Below, piece by piece: positions 59,411 to 64,000 of a stretch of DNA of 64,000 nucleotides. The notes beneath the pieces were generated by a model. It saw only the letters and a program-made list of their open reading frames with translations. It made no database searches and was not told the origin of the DNA. This DNA is from an uncultured Planctomycetota bacterium (GTDB lineage: Bacteria; Planctomycetota; Phycisphaerae; SM23-33). Position 1 is the first letter of the stretch. Each line of letters starts with the position of its first letter. The position numbers and the translations under genes were made by a program. Location: the NCBI GenBank assembly GCA_903892515.1, contig CAITIS010000011.1, forward strand, positions 1 to 64,000. Reading direction: 5' to 3'.

Positions 59411-60771
59411 GGCCTGATGACCACGATCTCCGGCTTGTCGCCCCGGATGACCTGGAACTTCAGGTCGTTCTTGCCCGCGGCCTTGATCAGGTTCTCGATA
59501 TCGGCGGCGTTGGTCACCGGCTTGTCGTTAAGTTGCGTGACAAGATCGCCGGCCTTGAGCCCGGCCTTGGCGGATGGGCTGCCTTGGGCCGCCACCAGCA
59601 CCAGCACGCCCTGGGTCTCCATGGGCATCGTCCGGCCCGAGCCGTACCGGTCAAACAGCGTCAACTCGCGCACGGCAAGCCCGAGCTTCTGATTGTAGTA
59701 TCGCTTGGCCTCGGTGGCGGGGAACGGCTCTAAGGTCAGGGAAATGTCCTTGGCGGCCTTGTCGCGGAAGATGGTGAACGTGACCTTATCGCCGGGCTTG
59801 AACTGCCAGAGCTTCTGAATAAAGGCCGCTTCAGTCAGTTCGGGCGTGGACAACATCTCGACGGGCTTGCCATTGACGGCAATGATCGGGTCGCCCTGCT
59901 TCAGACCGGCCTTCTCGCCGACGCCGCCGGGCAGCAACTGCCCGACCATCACCGCGCCCTTGCCGGCCAGCCCCAGCACGTCGGCTTCCGTCGGAGGCGG
60001 GCTCTTGAGCTGGAAGACGCCCAGCCAGGGAAGCTTGCGCATGTTGCCCTTGGTGGGCAGCGGGTTCAACTGGCTGGCAAACTCGCTCATGGGCGTGAAG
60101 AATCGCGTGCTCTGCGTGCCGGTCAGGCCCACGTCGGCCTGCCCCTCGTTCGTGCGCAACCGGTACTCCATCACCAACTGCTGGGCGATCAGGCCAATAA
60201 CTTTGCCCTCGGAGTTGAAAACCGGGCTCGAGACGATACAGAGATCGCCGCCCGTTACCATGCAGATGCGGCCTGGGGTGCGCAGGCCCGCGGAAATTTT
60301 GGCCGCGCCCAGGTACGGCGAGCTGCCCATCTGGACGCCCAGCAGGCCCACGGAATACACATCCTGGCCGACCTCCAGCACCGGGGCCAAGTCCAGCTTG
60401 GCGGCCTTGAAGCCGTGCTTCTCAGCGGCCTGGATAAAGCCCAGCCCCTGCTCGGGGTCCACACCGATAAAATCGGCCTTGATCGACGTGCCGCTGGTGC
60501 CCGGAGACGTCAGCGTAAAGTCCTTGAGTTCCTCGGCGGGAACGCCGCTGGGCACGTCAAAGGTGATGAATATGCCCTTGGCCTCGTCGACGCAGATGGC
60601 CTGGCCGCCGCGTTTCTGGCTGCCCACAATGTCGTTGGCGTACGTGAACTCCAGCCGGGCCAGTGACTGGGAAACGTCGGTGAAGAGCTGGGCCGGCGAC
60701 TCAGCAGCCTTGGCCACCAATGTCAAGCCCGATACCGCCAACGCCGCCACCAGCAGGATCCTTTTGAGCAT
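59407..60771 (-). CDS. HtrA-like double-PDZ protein without catalytic triad
   Basis: A 454-residue exported protein with the layout of DegP/HtrA: signal peptide (ILLVAALAVSGLTLVAKA), trypsin-like barrel (about 30-240), then two PDZ domains (about 245-350, KLPWLGVFQ ... VNGKPVEML, and 365-450, GVLVLVAAQGSPSAKAGLKA). The usual GNSGGP around the catalytic Ser is replaced by CIVSSPVFNSEGKVIG; the TNxHV histidine site reads IFITFDVPSG; the Asp site reads DPEQGLGFIQ. All three catalytic residues appear lost, so it is probably a pseudoprotease or chaperone. It is coupled to the small membrane protein downstream and lies 17 bases from lgt. Confidence 0.82.
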   Translation of the reverse strand: MLKRILLVAALAVSGLTLVAKAAESPAQLFTDVSQSLARLEFTYANDIVGSQKRGGQAICVDEAKGIFITFDVPSGVPAEELKDFTLTSPGTSGTSIKADFIGVDPEQGLGFIQAAEKHGFKAAKLDLAPVLEVGQDVYSVGLLGVQMGSSPYLGAAKISAGLRTPGRICMVTGGDLCIVSSPVFNSEGKVIGLIAQQLVMEYRLRTNEGQADVGLTGTQSTRFFTPMSEFASQLNPLPTKGNMRKLPWLGVFQLKSPPPTEADVLGLAGKGAVMVGQLLPGGVGEKAGLKQGDPIIAVNGKPVEMLSTPELTEAAFIQKLWQFKPGDKVTFTIFRDKAAKDISLTLEPFPATEAKRYYNQKLGLAVRELTLFDRYGSGRTMPMETQGVLVLVAAQGSPSAKAGLKAGDLVTQLNDKPVTNAADIENLIKAAGKNDLKFQVIRGDKPEIVVIRP

Positions 60772-60787
60772 CGAAGCGTTCCTTTCT

Positions 60788-61837
60788 CTATTGGGTCGCT
60801 ACCCTGTTCTTCGGATGTTTTGTCGCCTGCCTTTGGAGAACAAATGCGCCGCAACTGGCCGGCAGCTTGTGCAAGCCCAGCCAGATCGCCACCCCAACGG
60901 CCACCATTATCATGGAAGAATACTGATTATGCGTCAGTTTCAAAGCCAGAAGATCGTGAAGATTGTCCCCGCGAATCATCTCCATCAGAAACCGCAGCGG
61001 CGGGTACAGGATCAGCATCAACGCGAACACCTGCCCCTCCCGCAGCCGGAGGCGAGAATACACCAGCAGAATGCCCGCAATCAGCGCCGCCCCGGCCATC
61101 TCCAGCAACTGTGAGGGCAAAAGCGGCAGGCTGCGCAGATGAGTTGCCTGCTCGGCTTCCTGCGGGGTCAGCGACCTGGGATTCTTCAGCGACGCGGCCC
61201 CGATGGGCCCGGTGGTAAGCCAGGCCGGCACGTCGGCAGGAACGCTGATCCGCCCGGAGCTGAACTCGTGAGAGTAGGCCGGGGAGATGTTGGCAGCGCC
61301 GAAAATATTGGGCGAAGAGCCCAGTTTCAGCAGCGGTTGGCTGGCGTAGGGAAAGCTCATGGCCAGCGGAAAGCCCTGCTTTGCCTCGCCGCCGTAGCAG
61401 CAGCCATTCAGGAAGCAGCCCATCCGGCCAAAGGCCAGCCCGATCATCAGCGAAGGAGCGATGATGTCCAGGTATCGCCGCGCCGGCAGGCGCTTGATGC
61501 CCAGGTAGGTCACCACCGCCAGCACCGCCAGCAGCACGCCGCCGTAGTAGATCAGCCCGCCGGAGGTGATGTTGAAGATTTCCCAGAAGCTGTTCCCCGG
61601 CCCGGAAAACTGGGTGTCCCAGCGCTCGATCACGTACGCAATTCGAGCGCCAGCCACGCCGGCGCCAAGCGCCAGAAGCCCCAGCGTCGTCACAGTATCG
61701 GCGTTCTCGCCGAATCGGCGCGCCCGATGCCGGGCCAGAAAGATGCCGATGAGAAAGCCCAGCACCAGCATCAGGCCATAGCCATAGATTCGGATCGGCA
61801 GGAAGGATTGCCCGAAGTCGATGATGATCTGTCTCAT
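60788..61837 (-). CDS. lgt: Prolipoprotein diacylglyceryl transferase
   Basis: A 349-residue membrane enzyme that attaches diacylglycerol to the lipobox cysteine of lipoproteins. ATG 61837 gives the family opening with IRIYGYGLMLVLGFLIG. Signature segments are SGGLIYYGGVLLAV and RMGCFLNGCCYGG. Seven hydrophobic helices are visible. There is a longer than usual periplasmic insertion (about 180-255, ANISPAYSHEFSSGRISVPA). Several putative lipoproteins in the window (9083, 22122, 78) depend on it. It is 17 bases after panD on the same strand. Confidence 0.92.
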   Translation of the reverse strand: MRQIIIDFGQSFLPIRIYGYGLMLVLGFLIGIFLARHRARRFGENADTVTTLGLLALGAGVAGARIAYVIERWDTQFSGPGNSFWEIFNITSGGLIYYGGVLLAVLAVVTYLGIKRLPARRYLDIIAPSLMIGLAFGRMGCFLNGCCYGGEAKQGFPLAMSFPYASQPLLKLGSSPNIFGAANISPAYSHEFSSGRISVPADVPAWLTTGPIGAASLKNPRSLTPQEAEQATHLRSLPLLPSQLLEMAGAALIAGILLVYSRLRLREGQVFALMLILYPPLRFLMEMIRGDNLHDLLALKLTHNQYSSMIMVAVGVAIWLGLHKLPASCGAFVLQRQATKHPKNRVATQ

Positions 61838-61854
61838 AAGCGGCCGTTCTGACC

Positions 61855-62211
61855 TTACAGCGAATGCACGATCCGATTGCCCGCGTCCACCAGCACGATG
61901 CGCGGCTGGAAGCTCCGGGCCTCTTCGGGCGTGAAATAGCCAAAGCACATTACGATAATAAGGTCGCCGGCGTTCACCAGCCTGGCGGCCGCTCCGTTGA
62001 CGCACATCACGCCGCTGTCACGCGGGCCTTCTATGGCATACGTCCAGTGGCGACTTCCGTTCGTGACATCCGCCACCAGAATGGCCTCGTGCGGCAAAAT
62101 GCCCGAGGCCTCCAGCAGCGCTGCGTCAATGGTCAACGAGCCGACGTAGTCCAGGTCGGCATGGGTCACCGTCGCCCGATGTATCTTCGTTCGCAAGAGT
62201 TTATGGAACAT
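61855..62211 (-). CDS. panD: Aspartate 1-decarboxylase
   Basis: A 118-residue pyruvoyl-dependent enzyme making beta-alanine for pantothenate. The self-cleavage site is Gly-Ser in DLDYVGSLTID (the Ser becomes the pyruvoyl group). The opening MFHKLLRTKIHRATVTHADL and NGAAARLVNAGDLIIVM are typical. It lies just downstream of panC, so both beta-alanine and pantothenate steps are together. Confidence 0.95.
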   Translation of the reverse strand: MFHKLLRTKIHRATVTHADLDYVGSLTIDAALLEASGILPHEAILVADVTNGSRHWTYAIEGPRDSGVMCVNGAAARLVNAGDLIIVMCFGYFTPEEARSFQPRIVLVDAGNRIVHSL

Positions 62212-62245
62212 ATTGTTGCTGTGTCTTCCTACTGCTGTTCAGATT

Positions 62246-63109
62246 CTATCCGCCCAACCGGGTTGGGTCTATTCGCATGTTGTCGATCAGCCGGGCGGAC
62301 GAAAATTTCACCGCCAACGCGATCACCACCGGCCCGTCCAGGCGATCCGTCGGCGAAAGGCTATCTGGGTCCATTACCTCGATGTAGTCGATTTGCCCCA
62401 GCGGAGCGGCCGTGGCGATATGCTGCCGCATGGCCCCGATGAGTGCCTTAGATTCTCGCTGCCCCGCCTTGGCCAGCTTGTCCGCCAAATGCAGCGAGCC
62501 AATCAGCGCCAAGGCCTGCTGACGCTCCTGGGGCGACAGATACCGATTCCGGCTGGACATCGCCAAGCCATCGGCCTCGCGGATGATCGGGCAGACCACG
62601 ATCTCCAGCGGCATGTCCAGATCCCTGACCATCCGGCCAATCACGCTGGCCTGCTGATAGTCCTTGGCGCCGAAGTACGCCTTGTCGGGCAGGACAATAT
62701 TGAACAGCTTGGCCACCACGATGCACACGCCGTCAAAGTGCCCTTTCCGGCTAGCCCCGCACAGATGCTCGCTCAGACGGGCCACGTGAATGCTGGTGGC
62801 GGCGTCGGGGGCGTACATCGCAGCGGACTCGGGCGTAAAGACCAGTGAGACGCCGTGCTCTCGGCAACCGGCCAGGTCAGCTTCGAGCGTGCGCGGGTAC
62901 TTGGCCAAGTCCTCGTTGGGTCCAAACTGCGCGGGATTGACGAAGATGCTGACGGCCACGAAGGGGCAATCGGCCTTGGCCGCGCCCATCAGGCTGTAAT
63001 GGCCCGCATGCAGCGCCCCCATCGTGGGGACCAGGCCGATGCGCTGGCCCTGCCGCCGAACTTGGCGTATCGCGTCGCGAACTTCCTCAACAGTTTTAGC
63101 AATGATCAC
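62246..63109 (-). CDS. panC: Pantothenate synthetase
   Basis: A 287-residue ATP-dependent ligase joining pantoate and beta-alanine. The nucleotide motif is PTMGALHAGHYSLM (HxGH). VSIFVNPAQFGPNEDL, FGAKDYQQASVIGRM and the KMSKS-like SSRNRYLSPQ follow. GTG at 63109 is chosen because GAGG lies 7 bases upstream and the start overlaps the stop of the kinase gene (GTGA). The gene belongs to the folK-kinase-panC-panD run, so cofactor and nucleotide genes are grouped. Confidence 0.94.
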   Translation of the reverse strand: MIIAKTVEEVRDAIRQVRRQGQRIGLVPTMGALHAGHYSLMGAAKADCPFVAVSIFVNPAQFGPNEDLAKYPRTLEADLAGCREHGVSLVFTPESAAMYAPDAATSIHVARLSEHLCGASRKGHFDGVCIVVAKLFNIVLPDKAYFGAKDYQQASVIGRMVRDLDMPLEIVVCPIIREADGLAMSSRNRYLSPQERQQALALIGSLHLADKLAKAGQRESKALIGAMRQHIATAAPLGQIDYIEVMDPDSLSPTDRLDGPVVIALAVKFSSARLIDNMRIDPTRLGG

Positions 63110-63696
63110 GTCAATACCTCGTGCACTTGATCCAGCAGCCACTGCTGGGCTTGGGGGCCGCGCAGGTCGATACTCGCCACGTCCACGCTTATGAGCGGGC
63201 AGGTGAGCGTCGATACCAGTTGTACGTACTGCTCGCGCAGCCAGGTGAGAAACTCCGGCGTGAACGCGCGTTCATAATGCCTGCCCCGCCCGGCGATTCG
63301 TTCCAGCAGCACCGATTCCTCGGCGTCCAGGTGAATCACCACGTCGGGCGGCTTGACCAATTCCGCCATCGGCGCCGCCAGATGGCAGTACAGTTCGAAT
63401 TCTTCGGCGCCCAGGCCATGCCGGGCATACACGGCGTCCTGACAGAAGCCGTAGTCGCTGACCGTCACGCCTCCTTTGGCAAAGTGGGCTTTCTTAAGCT
63501 GCCCCAGCCGAGAGAACAGGAAGTACAACTGCGAGGGCAAGGCCCAGTCACGCCGGCCCAGAAAGAACTCCGCCAGGAACGGGTTGCCCGCAAAATCCTC
63601 TTTCACCAGTCGGCCTGACAGCGCTTCACAGAGCCACTGGGCCACGGTCGTCTTGCCCGAAGCCGGCGGGCCGATGATGCTGATAAGGCGTCCCAT
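63106..63696 (-). CDS. Deoxynucleoside kinase family protein
   Basis: A 196-residue P-loop kinase of the deoxyadenosine/deoxyguanosine kinase group. The P-loop is IIGPPASGKTTVA (residues 7-19). A substrate loop with KEDFAGNPFLAEFF resembles the family ENPFL element. VVIHLDAEESVLLERIAGRGR matches the lid region. It lies between folK and panC with overlapping codons on both sides, forming a tight unit. It would salvage purine deoxynucleosides. Confidence 0.85.
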   Translation of the reverse strand: MGRLISIIGPPASGKTTVAQWLCEALSGRLVKEDFAGNPFLAEFFLGRRDWALPSQLYFLFSRLGQLKKAHFAKGGVTVSDYGFCQDAVYARHGLGAEEFELYCHLAAPMAELVKPPDVVIHLDAEESVLLERIAGRGRHYERAFTPEFLTWLREQYVQLVSTLTCPLISVDVASIDLRGPQAQQWLLDQVHEVLT

Positions 63697-64000
63697 CAGT
63701 TGCCCTCCCGCTCGAGCAGCAGCGTCGAGATCGTCTTGTGCAGCACGGGGTGGACGATGCTTGGGGCGATCTGGCAGAGCGGCTTGAGCACGAAGACCCG
63801 CTCATGCATCCGCGGATGCGGGATCGCCAGGTCCGGCTCGTCCATTACCAGTTCATCGAACAACAGCAGGTCGAGGTCGCACGTCCGCGGCCCCCAGTGC
63901 TGCTCCTTGGCGCGGTTCCGCCCCAGGCGAGCTTCGGTCTCCAGCAAGGCCTCGAGCAGTGCGCGCGGATCGAGGTCCGTTTGCAGTTCGGCCGCCCCGT
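63696..64000 (-). CDS. folK: 2-amino-4-hydroxy-6-hydroxymethyldihydropteridine diphosphokinase (partial)
   Basis: The 3' part of folK, cut by the window end; about 100 residues are visible. The HPPK signature HWGPRTCDLDLLLFDE is present, as are LAIPHPRMHERVFVLKPLCQ and the C-terminal IAPSIVHPVL. The enzyme pyrophosphorylates the pterin precursor in folate synthesis. Its stop TGA overlaps the next ATG by one base. The N-terminal half lies beyond 64000. Confidence 0.93.
   Translation of the reverse strand, partial: GAAELQTDLDPRALLEALLETEARLGRNRAKEQHWGPRTCDLDLLLFDELVMDEPDLAIPHPRMHERVFVLKPLCQIAPSIVHPVLHKTISTLLLEREGN

Overview
The window is about 62% GC, densely coded, and most likely from a member of the Planctomycetota, probably class Phycisphaerae. 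The main evidence is a surface protein (12876-16316) with a planctomycete-type N-terminal LEPRLLLS motif and a C-terminal dockerin-like pair of Ca-binding loops. Ser/Thr-Gln-Pro linkers recur in its exported proteins. A 2[4Fe-4S] ferredoxin and a LarA-like nickel enzyme hint at an anaerobic or microaerobic life, but this is inference. No rRNA, tRNA, CRISPR array or intact mobile element was recognised. The taxonomic call rests on motifs only.

Layout. 1-6.9 kb: M16 peptidase lipoprotein and receiver protein (minus), then an orphan DNA methyltransferase translationally coupled to priA. 7.2-10.6 kb: a zinc/manganese-type ABC importer (permease, ATPase, binding lipoprotein) divergent from a Fur/Zur repressor, with Fur-box-like operators between them. 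10.6-12.9 kb: a degraded zone with a copy of the fur 3' end, a frameshifted hydrolase, a small membrane protein and a possible phage portal remnant. 12.9-17.5 kb: the large surface protein and a Gfo/Idh/MocA oxidoreductase. 17.9-23.6 kb: MarR regulator plus a MacA/MacB/TolC-type tripartite exporter. 23.6-28.2 kb: a minus-strand catabolic operon (cupin, Zn-dehydrogenase, class I aldolase, MBL lactonase-like protein, FGGY kinase) whose substrate cannot be named from sequence. 28.4-31.3 kb: UlaG-like MBL protein, ferredoxin, MazG, quinone-oxidoreductase-like MDR.

31.5-39.5 kb is mostly housekeeping: rsmA, a TPR protein, rpsT, a TlyA-like methylase without S4 domain, inositol-phosphate synthase and a CDP-alcohol phosphatidyltransferase (together suggesting inositol phospholipid synthesis), SixA and ScpB. 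40.4-42.1 kb is a tail-to-tail type II restriction-modification pair. 42.2-44.8 kb couples a GH42 beta-galactosidase to a phosphoglycosyl transferase. 45-47.4 kb is a small accessory cassette: a transglutaminase-like protein, an orphan RHS C-terminal tip with a candidate Cys/His effector domain, and a short membrane protein. 47.3-54.7 kb: queA, a three-gene two-component cluster (HTH-REC, HDOD-histidine kinase, REC-GAF) and a LarA-family protein. 54.8-64 kb, all minus: murI, PHP phosphoesterase, a TPR/HEAT lipoprotein-like exported protein, an HtrA-like protein that has lost its catalytic residues, lgt, panD, panC, a deoxynucleoside kinase and the C-terminal half of folK (cut by the window end).

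The most striking non-genic signal is a set of short extragenic palindromes with a GTAG/GTGG foot (REP-like), often as inverted pairs and once as a perfectly 35-bp-spaced triplet, plus longer inverted repeats sharing GGTGCCA/TGGCACC ends. They fill nearly every gap between transcription units. The most interesting gene-level candidates are the RHS-tip cassette, the unassigned sugar operon and the restriction-modification pair.
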